Position numbers and translations under genes: made by a program. Of a DNA stretch of 64,000 bases, positions 8,592 to 16,471 are shown piece by piece (the first letter of the stretch is position 1; every line of letters starts with the position of its first letter). The stretch is taken from the NCBI RefSeq assembly GCF_018406605.1, contig NZ_AP024545.1, positions 1,612,001 to 1,676,000 on the forward strand, read 5' to 3'. The stretch is from Noviluteimonas caseinilytica (GTDB taxonomy: Bacteria > Pseudomonadota > Gammaproteobacteria > Xanthomonadales > Xanthomonadaceae). The notes below the pieces were generated by a model, which had not been told where the DNA came from, did not search any database, and was given only the letters and a program-made list of their open reading frames with translations.

Positions 8592-8921
8592 TCAGTTCGC
8601 GAGGCGGCGCGTCAGGAAGTAGTAGGCGAGGTTGCCCACGCCCGTGGCGAGCGCCAGGACCGCGATCACGCCGGGGGTGATTTCTTCCCAGCCGCCGACT
8701 TCGATCAGGCCGAACCCGATGCCGACCGCGACCAGCGTGACGCCCCAGCGCAGCGAGCTGTGCTTCTGGCGCATGTCTTCGCCGGCCATGATCGAGCGGA
8801 CGAGGTCTTCCGAGCCATTGGCACCGATGAGCGCTTTGCGGACGCGGGCGTCCACGATCACCTTGATGACGTAGGCGATGGCGAGGAACAGGGTGATGGG
8901 AATCAGGATTTCGAAGTTCAT
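8592..8921 (-). CDS. DUF6249-like small membrane protein
   Basis: A 109-residue protein with three predicted membrane segments: residues about 4-22 (ILIPITLFLAIAYVIKVIV), 60-78 and 84-103. Between them is a cytoplasmic loop with GSEDLVRSIMAGEDM. The arrangement and length fit the DUF6249 family of small inner-membrane proteins, frequently encoded next to sigma factors in this group; function unknown. It is divergent from the sigma factor gene and shares with it a promoter region that carries a large inverted repeat. The family name is a pattern-based judgement. Confidence 0.65.
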   Translation of the reverse strand: MNFEILIPITLFLAIAYVIKVIVDARVRKALIGANGSEDLVRSIMAGEDMRQKHSSLRWGVTLVAVGIGFGLIEVGGWEEITPGVIAVLALATGVGNLAYYFLTRRLAN

Positions 8922-8975
8922 GTGGGCCGCTCTGGCTGGTGGGTACGGAACGGGAGATACAGCGTGGGGCGTCGT

Positions 8976-9083
8976 GGTTGCAGAAGCCGGGACCGGGGAC
9001 CAGGGACCGGGGACCAAAAGCAGAGCGGATCGCTTCGGCCGTTCCCTGGTCCCTGGTCCCCGGTCCCCGGTCCCGTTGCAACC
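8976..9083. repeat. large imperfect inverted repeat built of GGGACC(A/G)GG units
   Basis: Left arm 8987-9015 is a run of GGGACCGGGGACC-type units; the right arm 9044-9074 is its near-perfect complement (GGTCCCTGGTCCCCGGTCC and so on), separated by about 28 bases. Flanking GGTTGCA (8977-8983) and TGCAACC extend the symmetry. It occupies most of the intergenic space between two divergent starts. It looks like a REP-type or mobile palindromic element. Confidence 0.7.
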
Positions 9084-9113
9084 GATCACGCCGAAGGCGT
9101 ATCCAGACCTTTC

Positions 9114-9749
9114 ATGGATGGAGGTCCCCGCCTGAATTCCGTCGCGCCCGCCCCGGACGCCGCCCCCGACCGCCTGGCTTCCCTGGCGGCCGACCGGGCG
9201 CTCGTGGACGCGGTGCAGGCCGGCGAGCGCGGGGCCTTCGAGCGCCTGGTCAAGCAATACCAGGGCCTGTGCTTCCACATCATCCAGCGCATGGTCCGGC
9301 AGCCGGACGACACGCGGGAGCTGTGCCAGGACGCGTTCCTGCGCGTGCACAAGTATTTGCACCAGTACCGCGGCGAGAGCTCGCTGCAGGGCTGGATCGG
9401 GCAGGTCGCCTATTCGGTCGCCAAGCGGCACCTGGAGCGCAAGCGCATCCCGCTGCAGGATGCGGCCGACCCGGAAGCGCACCAGGCGCTGCTCGAAAAC
9501 GTGGGCGATGGCTTCGACCTGGAAGGCGCGACCGCCGACGAGGAATCCGCACGCTGCCTCCACGCGGAAATCGAGAAGCTGCCGCCCATGCAGCGCACGC
9601 TGCTCACCCTGTATCACCTGGATGAAGTCCCGATCGCCGAGATCGCCGCGATGACCGGTCTCGCCGAAGGCACCATCAAGAGTCATCTGTTCCGCAGCCG
9701 ACAGCGCCTGCGCCAGGCCCTGGAAGCGCGGATGGGAGCCACCGCATGA
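9114..9749 (+). CDS. ECF-type sigma-70 family RNA polymerase sigma factor
   Basis: About 205-211 residues: region 2 (FERLVKQYQGLCFHIIQRMV, then DTRELCQDAFLRVHKYLHQY) and region 4 (LPPMQRTLLTLYHLDEVPIAEIAAMTG, GTIKSHLFRSRQRLRQAL) joined by an acidic linker. This is the standard ECF sigma factor layout. The ATG at 9114 has no ribosome binding site; a good GGAGGT at 9120-9125 sits six bases before an in-frame CTG at 9132, so the true start may be that CTG. The stop overlaps the next gene's ATG (ATGA), which encodes a membrane protein that is the likely anti-sigma partner. Confidence 0.85.
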   Translation: MDGGPRLNSVAPAPDAAPDRLASLAADRALVDAVQAGERGAFERLVKQYQGLCFHIIQRMVRQPDDTRELCQDAFLRVHKYLHQYRGESSLQGWIGQVAYSVAKRHLERKRIPLQDAADPEAHQALLENVGDGFDLEGATADEESARCLHAEIEKLPPMQRTLLTLYHLDEVPIAEIAAMTGLAEGTIKSHLFRSRQRLRQALEARMGATA

Positions 9750-10192
9750 ACACCGAACACTTCGATCCCCGCGACGAACTGGAATGGCAGGCGCAGGAAC
9801 GCGCACGCCTCGCCGCGCGCGCCGGCATGCCCGCCACCGACGATCCGCTGGCCGATCGTTATCGCGTCATGGCGGAGGTATTGCGCGGGCCGTTGCCGGA
9901 TGCGTTGCCGGTCGATTTCGCTGCACAGGTCGCGCGTCGCGCCTCGATGGGCGCGCAGGCCGATGCGCGTTTCGAAAGCATCCTCATGCGGACGATCCTC
10001 GCGGTATTCGGGCTTTCGGCCGCCGTGGTGGTGGCGGTGTACGGCCATGCATGGGTCGCGCCGATCCTCGAGGCGCTGAAGCTGGACTCGGCCGTGGCGG
10101 TGAACTGGGCGCTCGCGCTCGGCGCCTGCATCGGGGCGTCGTGGCTCACCGACCAGCTCCGCAAGCACTGGCACGCACCGCACGCCGCGTAA
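9746..10192 (+). CDS. membrane protein, probable anti-sigma partner
   Basis: A 148-residue protein with a cytoplasmic N-terminal half (FDPRDELEWQAQERARLAARAG, a VAEVLRGPLP-like stretch and LPVDFAAQVARR) and two membrane helices near residues 82-105 and 115-135. Starting with ATGA overlap on an ECF sigma factor gene, and having a cytoplasmic domain followed by membrane spans, it fits the position and topology of an anti-sigma factor. The zinc-binding HxxxCxxC motif of ZAS anti-sigma factors is absent, so the role is inferred from context only. Confidence 0.7.
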   Translation: MNTEHFDPRDELEWQAQERARLAARAGMPATDDPLADRYRVMAEVLRGPLPDALPVDFAAQVARRASMGAQADARFESILMRTILAVFGLSAAVVVAVYGHAWVAPILEALKLDSAVAVNWALALGACIGASWLTDQLRKHWHAPHAA

Positions 10193-10202
10193 ACTGCGCG
10201 GC

Positions 10203-11246
10203 ATGACCTTGCCCGCCACGCGCGACCACGACCCCGCGCTCGAAGTCCTCTTCCACGCCATCGACACCGGCGCGCTGCCCTGGCCGCGCACCGGCGGCGC
10301 CTTGTTCCTGCGCGCGCGCGACGGTTGGCCGCTGCATGCCGCCGGCCGCACGGGCCTGGTGTGCGAACAGACGTTCAAGCCCGCATTCGATGCATTGCAG
10401 CGATCGCAACTGATGGTGCAGGCCGATCCGGTGACCGATCGCTTCCCGCTGGTGCTGGTGCTGCCGCCGCGACAGCGCGATGAAGCGCGTGCGTTGTTCG
10501 CGCGCGCGGTGTCGCAATGCACGGACGATGGCGTGGTGCTGGCCTGCATGCAGAACGACGAAGGCGCGAAGACGGGACAGTCGGACCTGGCGAAACTGGC
10601 CGGCCCGGTGTCGGTGTTGTCGAAGCAGCATTGCCGCGTGTTCTGGACGACGGCGCTGGCGATCGACGAAACGTTGCGCGCGGAATGGCGCGACCTCGAC
10701 GCACCGCGTGCGATCGTCGATGGGCGTTACACCAGCCGGCCCGGGCTGTTCGCGTGGGACCGCATCGATCCGGCGTCCGCCTTGCTCGTGAAGCATTTGC
10801 CCGCCGACCTCGCGGGGCGGGGTGCGGATCTCGGTGCAGGCTGGGGCTATCTCGCGACGGAAGTCTTCGCCCGTGCACCGAAGGTCACCGCGCTCGACCT
10901 GTACGAAGCCGAGGCGCGCGCGCTGGACCTGGCGCGCACCAATCTCGCCGGCGAACCGCGCGCCACGTTCCATTGGTCCGACGTGGGCGAAGGCCTGCCG
11001 CGTCGCAATTACGACTTCATCGTAAGCAATCCGCCGTTCCATGCGCACGGGCGCGCGGACCGGCCCGACATCGGGCGACGCTTCATCACCGCGGCCGCCG
11101 ATGCGTTGCGTCCCGGCGGGCGGTTGTTCCTCGTCGCCAATCGGCACTTGCCGTACGAATCGGTGCTCGACGCGCGCTTCGGCACGACGCGCACGCTGGC
11201 GCAAGCCGGCGGTTTCAAGGTGGTCGAAGCGGTGCGCGGCAAATGA
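10203..11246 (+). CDS. rsmC: class I SAM methyltransferase, RsmC-like (16S rRNA m2G1207)
   Basis: A 347-residue protein, close to the 343 of E. coli RsmC. It has a degenerate N-terminal methyltransferase-like domain and a C-terminal catalytic one with the SAM-binding GADLGAGWGYLA motif near residue 210, ALDLYEAEARAL after it, and the N6/N2-amine methylase signature FIVSNPPFH near 272. It should transfer a methyl group to guanine 1207 of 16S rRNA. It overlaps the next gene by ATGA; that gene is also a 16S rRNA modifier, which supports the call. Confidence 0.75.
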   Translation: MTLPATRDHDPALEVLFHAIDTGALPWPRTGGALFLRARDGWPLHAAGRTGLVCEQTFKPAFDALQRSQLMVQADPVTDRFPLVLVLPPRQRDEARALFARAVSQCTDDGVVLACMQNDEGAKTGQSDLAKLAGPVSVLSKQHCRVFWTTALAIDETLRAEWRDLDAPRAIVDGRYTSRPGLFAWDRIDPASALLVKHLPADLAGRGADLGAGWGYLATEVFARAPKVTALDLYEAEARALDLARTNLAGEPRATFHWSDVGEGLPRRNYDFIVSNPPFHAHGRADRPDIGRRFITAAADALRPGGRLFLVANRHLPYESVLDARFGTTRTLAQAGGFKVVEAVRGK

Positions 11247-11944
11247 AACTGGTCAAGCACCTGGCGAACCTGGGCTACGGCAGCCGCAAGGAAGTGGCGT
11301 GGATGTTCCGCGAGGGACGCATCACCGATGCGCAAGGCGAAGTGTTGTACGCGGACGACCAACCGGCGCACGACGACGTGCGCGTGGACGGCGAACCGCT
11401 CGATCTGCCACCCGGCATCCTGCTGATGCTGCACAAGCCGACCGGCTACACGTGCTCGACGAAGGACAAGGGCCGCATCGTCTACGACCTGTTGCCGCCG
11501 CGTTTCCGGTTGCGCGCGCCGTTGCTGTCGACGGTGGGGCGCCTGGATCGCGATACCAGCGGCTTGCTGCTGATGACGGACGACGGCGGCCTGCTGCATC
11601 GCATCGTGTCGCCGAAGGCGCATTTGCCCAAGCGCTACGAAGCCACGCTCGCGCAGGACCTGCGCGGCGATGAAGCCGAATTGTTCGCCAGCGGTACGTT
11701 GATGCTGGAGGCGGAGAACACACCGTTGGCGCCCGCGACGCTCGAAGTGCGCGATGCCAGGCATGCGAGCCTGGTGCTGACCGAAGGCCGCTACCACCAG
11801 GTACGGCGCATGTTCGCGGCCGTGGGCAACCACGTCGAAGCGCTGCACCGCAGCGCGGTGGGCGGACTGACGCTCGGCGACTTGCCGGAAGGCGAATGGA
11901 TCGCGCTGGACGACGCGGATCGCGTGCGCCTGTTCACTCCCTAG
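11243..11944 (+). CDS. rsuA: 16S rRNA pseudouridine(516) synthase, RsuA family
   Basis: A 233-residue protein with an N-terminal S4 RNA-binding domain (KHLANLGYGSRKEVAWMFREG) and a pseudouridine synthase domain carrying the catalytic Asp in GRLDRDTSGLLL near residue 95-106, plus LHKPTGYTCS and EGRYHQVRRMFAAVGNHVEALHR. The length matches RsuA (231 in E. coli). It should isomerise U516 in 16S rRNA. The start ATG overlaps the rsmC-like stop. Its TAG stop shares CTAG with the stop of the convergent DUF1415 gene. Confidence 0.85.
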   Translation: MKLVKHLANLGYGSRKEVAWMFREGRITDAQGEVLYADDQPAHDDVRVDGEPLDLPPGILLMLHKPTGYTCSTKDKGRIVYDLLPPRFRLRAPLLSTVGRLDRDTSGLLLMTDDGGLLHRIVSPKAHLPKRYEATLAQDLRGDEAELFASGTLMLEAENTPLAPATLEVRDARHASLVLTEGRYHQVRRMFAAVGNHVEALHRSAVGGLTLGDLPEGEWIALDDADRVRLFTP

Positions 11945-12492
11945 TCGGCGAGCAACTGCTTCCAGCCTGCCACGCCGAGTTCGCGCAACGTCTCCACGTT
12001 CCGCGCCACGATCACGTCCGGATCCGGGAACGCGGCCACCGCCTTCGACACGCTGTCCTCGCGCAGCAGGTGCAGCGTGGGATACGGCGAACGGTTGGTG
12101 AAATTCTCCACGTCGTCCTCGCCGCTGTCGGCGAAGCGATAGTCGGGATGGAAGCTCGCCACCTGCAGCACGCCGTCCAGGTCCATCTCTTCGACCAGGC
12201 CGTCGGCGACTTCGAGGAAGTCGTTGTAGTCCAGGAAATCGCGCAGCACGTCGGGATGCACGATCAGCGTCGTGTCGATCTGCGACGGGTCGGTGTCGCG
12301 CAGCAGCGCGAGTTCTTCGCCCAGTTCGGCGAGCAGCGCGGATTCGGTCGTCGCATCGCTCAGCACGAAGCGCACCTGGTCCTTCACGTACACCGCTTTC
12401 GCGAACGGGCAGAGGTTCAAACCGATGACGGCGCGTTCGAGCCAGCGGCGGGTGTCGGCGATCGGGTCTTGCGGGGGCGTGGCGTCGGTCAT
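11941..12492 (-). CDS. DUF1415 family protein
   Basis: A 183-residue soluble protein with the DUF1415 pattern: RWLERAVIGLNLCPFAKAVYV, then DTTLIVHPDVL, QVASFHPDYRFA and NRSPYPTLHLLRE. The conserved CPFA cysteine and HPDYRF histidine are present. The family is widespread in Gammaproteobacteria with no assigned activity. It is convergent with rsuA and shares the 4-base CTAG double stop with it. Confidence 0.85.
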   Translation of the reverse strand: MTDATPPQDPIADTRRWLERAVIGLNLCPFAKAVYVKDQVRFVLSDATTESALLAELGEELALLRDTDPSQIDTTLIVHPDVLRDFLDYNDFLEVADGLVEEMDLDGVLQVASFHPDYRFADSGEDDVENFTNRSPYPTLHLLREDSVSKAVAAFPDPDVIVARNVETLRELGVAGWKQLLAD

Positions 12493-12502
12493 GCCGCGCA
12501 GT

Positions 12503-13246
12503 CTAGCGATACAGGCGCTGGCACGTGTCGCACCAGAACGCGCGCCGGCGGGCGCGGCCGAGGTGCTTGCGGTAGCTCAGCGGCGTGCCGTCGCGCGGGC
12601 AGGTCTTCTTCGTGTGCACCTGGTAGTGCTTGCGCAGCACGAAGGCCTTCTTCCATTCGTAGAAGTCGAAGCTGTAGTCGCGCGCTTCCCGGATGAGTTC
12701 GCCGAGCTTGCGCGAGGGCAGGGCGCCGATCTCGCTCTCGGGGTGCACGCGGATGCGATGCAGCACTTCGTTCTTGATGATGTTGCCCACGCCGGCGAAG
12801 ACGTCCTGGTCGAGCAGCGCGTCGGCGGCCAGCGTGTCCGGGCGCAGCGCGAGCTTGCGGCGTGCGGCGCGCGGGTTCCAGGCGTCGGCCATCACGTCGC
12901 CGCTCCAGTCGTATACGTCGTCGAGGTCGCCCTCGATGTACTTGCACGAACACGCGTAGAAGTTCAGCTCCCGCCCCTTGGCGAACCCGAGGCTCAGGCG
13001 CGGGTTGGCGTTCTCCTTGCGCTCGTCGATGCGGTAGCTGCCGAACAGCAGGAAGTGCACGCGCAGCGCGAAGCCCGGGAACACGAGCAGGAAATGCTTG
13101 CCCCAGCTGCACACGGCCAGCAGCGTCTTGCCTTGCATGCGCGCGATGTCGATGACGCGGGTGTTGCCTTCCACGCGCAGCACCTTTCGGCCGGCGAAGT
13201 CCGCGGCCTGCTCGCGCAGGATGACGATGGAGGGACCTTCGGGCAT
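12503..13246 (-). CDS. Fpg/Nei family DNA glycosylase (endonuclease VIII-like)
   Basis: A 247-residue base-excision repair enzyme. The catalytic N-terminus MPEGPS gives Pro2 (Schiff-base nucleophile after Met removal) and Glu3; the basic residue in WGKHFLL at about 50 matches the conserved beta-hairpin Lys. The helix-2-turn-helix region is GVGNIIKNEVLHRIRVHPES. The C-terminal zinc finger is unusual: it reads CPRD where the family has CxxC, while the second pair WCDTCQ is normal. PEGP is Nei-like rather than Fpg-like, so oxidised pyrimidines are the more likely substrate. Eleven bp separate it from the DUF1415 gene, so they may share a transcript. Confidence 0.82.
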   Translation of the reverse strand: MPEGPSIVILREQAADFAGRKVLRVEGNTRVIDIARMQGKTLLAVCSWGKHFLLVFPGFALRVHFLLFGSYRIDERKENANPRLSLGFAKGRELNFYACSCKYIEGDLDDVYDWSGDVMADAWNPRAARRKLALRPDTLAADALLDQDVFAGVGNIIKNEVLHRIRVHPESEIGALPSRKLGELIREARDYSFDFYEWKKAFVLRKHYQVHTKKTCPRDGTPLSYRKHLGRARRRAFWCDTCQRLYR

Positions 13247-13323
13247 CGCCGCAGGCTGCCGATTCGCGCGTGGCGGCCGCGTGCAGGTGGCGGGCGGGGC
13301 GTCGATGCCGCAAGCTGTCGCGC

Positions 13324-14217
13324 ATGGACGCGTCGCTCCCCCACGACACCCGCCGCCTGCGCGCGGTGGGCCTGATGCTCGCCGCCGTCGCGCTGTTCGC
13401 GGTGATGGACTCGATGCTCAAGCTGCTTTCGGCGCACTACCCGGCGTTCCAGGTGGCGACGCTGCGCGGTGCCTCGTCGTTGCCGCTGGTGCTGGCGTGG
13501 GCGGCGGCCACCACGGGCCTGCGCCCGTTGTTCCAGGTGCGCTGGTCGTTGCACCTGCTGCGCGGCGTGCTCGGCATCGCGATGATGGCGAGCTTCGTCT
13601 ACGCGCTGCGCTCCCTGCCGTTGTCGACGGCGTATTCGATCTTCTTCGTCGCCCCATTGCTGATCACCGCGTTGTCCGTGCCGTTCCTCGGCGAACACGT
13701 CGGCCCGCGGCGCTGGACCGCGATCGCGATCGGCCTGGTCGGCGTGCTGGTGGTGTTGCGACCGACGGGCGAGGGCGTGTTGAGCATGGCCGGCGTGGCC
13801 GTGCTGTTCGCGGCGTTGTCGTACGCGGTGTCCGCGATCACCGTGCGCCTGCTGGCGAAGACCGACACCATCCAGGCCATGATGGTCTGGCTGCTCGCGC
13901 TGATGGCGCTCGGTGCAGGCGTGCTGGCGATTCCCGACTGGCAACCGGTGCAGCGCGAACACTGGCCGCTGATCGCGGGCCTGGGCGTGGCCGGTGCGCT
14001 GGGGCAGTACGCGATCACGCTCGCGTTCAAGTGGGGCGAGGCGTCGTTGATCGCGCCGCTGGAATACACCGCCCTCGTGTGGGGCGTCGCGCTGGATCTC
14101 GCGCTGTGGGGCGTGCTCCCGGACAAGGTCACGTGGATCGGCGCGGGCATCATCGTCGCTAGCGGCCTCTACCTGCTGCGACGCGAAGCGGTGCACGTGG
14201 AATCGGAGCATCCGTAA
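13324..14217 (+). CDS. DMT-superfamily EamA transporter
   Basis: A 297-residue integral membrane protein with about ten hydrophobic helices arranged as two EamA repeats (first about residues 12-145, second about 155-290). Visible landmarks are RGASSLPLVLAW, STAYSIFFVAPLLITALSVPFLGEHV in repeat 1 and GQYAITLAFKWGEASLIAPLEYTALVW in repeat 2. The family exports amino acids, nucleosides or related small metabolites, but substrate cannot be read from the sequence. Start ATG 13324 precedes a short cytoplasmic leader MDASLPHDTRR. It is divergent from the glycosylase gene and is followed by a hairpin shared with the OmpW gene. Confidence 0.8.
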   Translation: MDASLPHDTRRLRAVGLMLAAVALFAVMDSMLKLLSAHYPAFQVATLRGASSLPLVLAWAAATTGLRPLFQVRWSLHLLRGVLGIAMMASFVYALRSLPLSTAYSIFFVAPLLITALSVPFLGEHVGPRRWTAIAIGLVGVLVVLRPTGEGVLSMAGVAVLFAALSYAVSAITVRLLAKTDTIQAMMVWLLALMALGAGVLAIPDWQPVQREHWPLIAGLGVAGALGQYAITLAFKWGEASLIAPLEYTALVWGVALDLALWGVLPDKVTWIGAGIIVASGLYLLRREAVHVESEHP

Positions 14218-14221
14218 AAGA

Positions 14222-14243
14222 GAACGGGCCCGAAGGCCCGTTC
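14222..14243 (-). terminator. terminator for ompW, possibly bidirectional
   Basis: Perfect 9-bp stem GAACGGGCC (14222-14230) / GGCCCGTTC (14235-14243) with a CGAA loop, between two convergent genes. Read on the minus strand the hairpin is followed by TCTTTTA, a usable U-tract; on the plus strand the tail is poor. Confidence 0.75.
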
Positions 14244-14267
14244 CCGTGTCACTGCGTGTGCGGGCTT

Positions 14268-14909
14268 TTAGAAGCGCGCACCCACGCCCACGCCCACCAC
14301 GATCGGATCCAGCTGCAACTGGCCCACCTTGGCGCCGTTGACCGTCACGTCCGAATCGCCCTTCATGTAACGCGCATCGGCACGCGCGAACCACGTGTCG
14401 GTGATGTTGAAGTCAGCACCCACGGTCGCGATCGCGCCCTTCGGCGTATCGAAGCCGACGTGCTGGCCGCCCGCGACGGTGGGGTCGAACGTCTCGCTGT
14501 CGATGTTCGCCTGGTAGTAGCCCAGGCCCACGAACGGACGGATCGGCTGCGCGGCGTTGCCGAAGTGGTACTGGCCGCTCACCGCGATGGGCTGCTGCTT
14601 GATGGTGCCGTGGCCGGTGGAAAGATTCACGTCGTGCGCGTACTTGTCGGGCGTGCCCCACAGTTCGACGCCGACGTTGTCGTTGACCATCCACGTACCG
14701 CTCAACGTCGCGGCGCCCTTGCCGTCGAGGTCGACGGCGCTGCCACCCACGTTGCCGGGGTTGGACTTCGGGATCATGTGCGAATAGCCGACCGTCGCGT
14801 TGAAGCGCTTCGGCGCGGTGGTGGTCGCATCCTGCGCGAAGGCGGCCGGTGCGATGGCAAGCGCCGCGGCGATGGCAAGGGTTCGGGTATTGAAGAAGTG
14901 GTGCTGCAT
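14268..14909 (-). CDS. ompW: OmpW family outer-membrane protein
   Basis: A 213-residue beta-barrel precursor: signal peptide TRTLAIAAALAIAPAAFAQ followed by alternating strands ending in the terminal VGVGARF, whose final Phe is the usual outer-membrane insertion signal. OmpW features are LSGTWMVNDNVGVELWGTPDK, QYHFGNAAQPIRPFVGLGYY and a GADFNITDTWFARADARYM segment. OmpW forms a narrow eight-stranded channel for small hydrophobic molecules. ATG 14909 has a GAGGAG site six bases upstream; an upstream ATG at 14963 is in frame but would bury the signal peptide. Confidence 0.9.
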   Translation of the reverse strand: MQHHFFNTRTLAIAAALAIAPAAFAQDATTTAPKRFNATVGYSHMIPKSNPGNVGGSAVDLDGKGAATLSGTWMVNDNVGVELWGTPDKYAHDVNLSTGHGTIKQQPIAVSGQYHFGNAAQPIRPFVGLGYYQANIDSETFDPTVAGGQHVGFDTPKGAIATVGADFNITDTWFARADARYMKGDSDVTVNGAKVGQLQLDPIVVGVGVGARF

Positions 14910-15107
14910 TGCGTTCTCCTCGTAAGTGTTCTTTGGAGCCCCGGGGAGATGGGGCGGCGCCATCCTCGGGGACGGCGCATGAACACCAACGGGTGATGCG
15001 TGCAGCGTGTTGCGGATGCGGCGCGGATTTTCACCGCGCCATGAAGTGGATGACGCATCGTTCAGCGCGGGGCGCGTGCATGGACGCGCGCTTCACGCCG
15101 CTATCGA

Positions 15108-15362
15108 TCACGCATCCTCGGGCGGAATGCCTTTCACCACGATCGTGTCGAACTGCACGTGGCGGAACGATGCCACGTGCGCGTGCACTTCGATCGCGGC
15201 CAGCTCGGCCACCGGCTGCATCGCGTTGGCGACGAGGGCGGTGTCTTCGCAGGCGATGTAGGCAGGCGCGTTCGCCGGGGCCGAATACGCACCGAATCCG
15301 CCGACGACCAGCAGGCTGACTGCCATCACGCCGCGCCACAGGACATGTTGGATGGAATACAT
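15108..15362 (-). CDS. small exported or membrane-anchored protein
   Basis: An 84-residue product with an N-terminal hydrophobic segment (VLWRGVMAVSLLVVGGFGAYSAP) that may be a signal peptide or an anchor, then a short domain with IACEDTALVANAMQPVAELAAIEVHAHVA and a C-terminal VQFDTIVVKGIPPED. No family recognised. GAGGTG lies six bases before ATG 15362, which fixes the start. Divergent from the DUF2884 gene. Confidence 0.6.
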   Translation of the reverse strand: MYSIQHVLWRGVMAVSLLVVGGFGAYSAPANAPAYIACEDTALVANAMQPVAELAAIEVHAHVASFRHVQFDTIVVKGIPPEDA

Positions 15363-15535
15363 GACGGCACCTCTGCGTGGCTGGGGGGTTGCCACGCCAT
15401 GGAAGATGCGCCGATGCGACGCTTGGTTGCAGTGGTGGAAGTGACCATGACGAGAGTCATGCCACCCACCGGCACGTGCCGATCCGGCACGCGGGTTGCA
15501 TGATGCGTCCCACGAAGGGAAAAGAGGTTGCACGG

Positions 15536-16306
15536 ATGAAGATGCCCGGCACGAAGAAAGCGTTGTGCGTTGCAGCGGCCATTGGCCTGTCCGCCGCCAG
15601 CCTGGCGGCCAGCGCGAAGGATTTCGAGTGCAAGGTCGACAGCGACTACGACCTCAGCATCACCCCGAAGTCCGTCATCCTCACCCGCAACATCGGCACG
15701 CCGAAAGCGATCGTCATGCGCAACGGCCGCCTGTTCATCGATGACAAGTGGGTGACGCTCTCCAGCCAGGACAGCGCCCGCATCGCCGAATACGAGAAGC
15801 AGGCGCGCGCCACCATGCCGCTGGCGCAGGCCATCGGCCGCGATGCCGCCGATATCGCATTCACTACGCTGGGCGAAGTGGCCGCCGGCTTGAGCGCCAC
15901 GCCGGACGAGACCCGCGCGCACCTCGCGAAGGCCCGCGCGCAGATCGACGTGCGCCTCGCGCGCTCGGTCACCGCAAATCGTTTCAACGGCAACGATCTC
16001 GGCAAGGGCATCGCCGACGCCATCGGCGAAGCGCTGCCGGTCGTCATCGGCGACATCGTGGGCGGCGCGATCGGCGCGGCCTTCAGCGGCGACACCGCGC
16101 GCATCGACCGGCTGAACTCGATCGACAAGGAGGTCGAGCGCCGCGTCGAACCGCGCGCCAAGCTGCTGGAAGCCCGCGCGGAACAGCTCTGCCGCCGCAT
16201 GGAAGCACTCGACGAGATCGACGATGCGCTGGCCTTCCGCCTCCCCGGTGGCGATCGCCTGGACCTGCTGGACGCCAAGGTGGACATCCGCGAAGCCAAG
16301 CGCTGA
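15536..16306 (+). CDS. DUF2884-type periplasmic protein
   Basis: A 256-residue protein with signal peptide (KKALCVAAAIGLSAASLAASA) and a mature part starting KDFECKVDSDYDLSITPKSVIL. It then has RLFIDDKWVTLSSQDSARIAEYE, a glycine-rich amphipathic stretch IGDIVGGAIGAAFSGD around residue 170 that could touch membranes, and a Cys-containing helix EQLCRRMEALDEID. This is the layout of the YggN/DUF2884 family of unknown role. GAGG lies about 9 nt before ATG 15536; an ATG at 15500 is in frame but lacks a site. Followed by an intrinsic terminator. Confidence 0.72.
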   Translation: MKMPGTKKALCVAAAIGLSAASLAASAKDFECKVDSDYDLSITPKSVILTRNIGTPKAIVMRNGRLFIDDKWVTLSSQDSARIAEYEKQARATMPLAQAIGRDAADIAFTTLGEVAAGLSATPDETRAHLAKARAQIDVRLARSVTANRFNGNDLGKGIADAIGEALPVVIGDIVGGAIGAAFSGDTARIDRLNSIDKEVERRVEPRAKLLEARAEQLCRRMEALDEIDDALAFRLPGGDRLDLLDAKVDIREAKR

Positions 16307-16344
16307 TCCCGAACCCCCCCGGCGCCGCCCCACGCGGCGCCTTC

Positions 16345-16376
16345 AACTCCCGTGCCCCCACGCGGGAGTTTTTTTT
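16345..16376 (+). terminator. Rho-independent terminator after the DUF2884 gene
   Basis: Stem AACTCCCG (16345-16352) / CGGGAGTT (16363-16370) with a 10-base loop and a T8-type tail from 16369. A second GC hairpin (GGCGCC...GGCGCC) lies just upstream. Confidence 0.88.
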
Positions 16377-16471
16377 ATGGGCGTGAAATCCTCGGCGTGA
16401 AGCACTGCGGTTGGCGCACCGCGCCTTGGCGGCCACAATAGCCGTCCTTTCTCCACCCCCGCGGAATCGCC

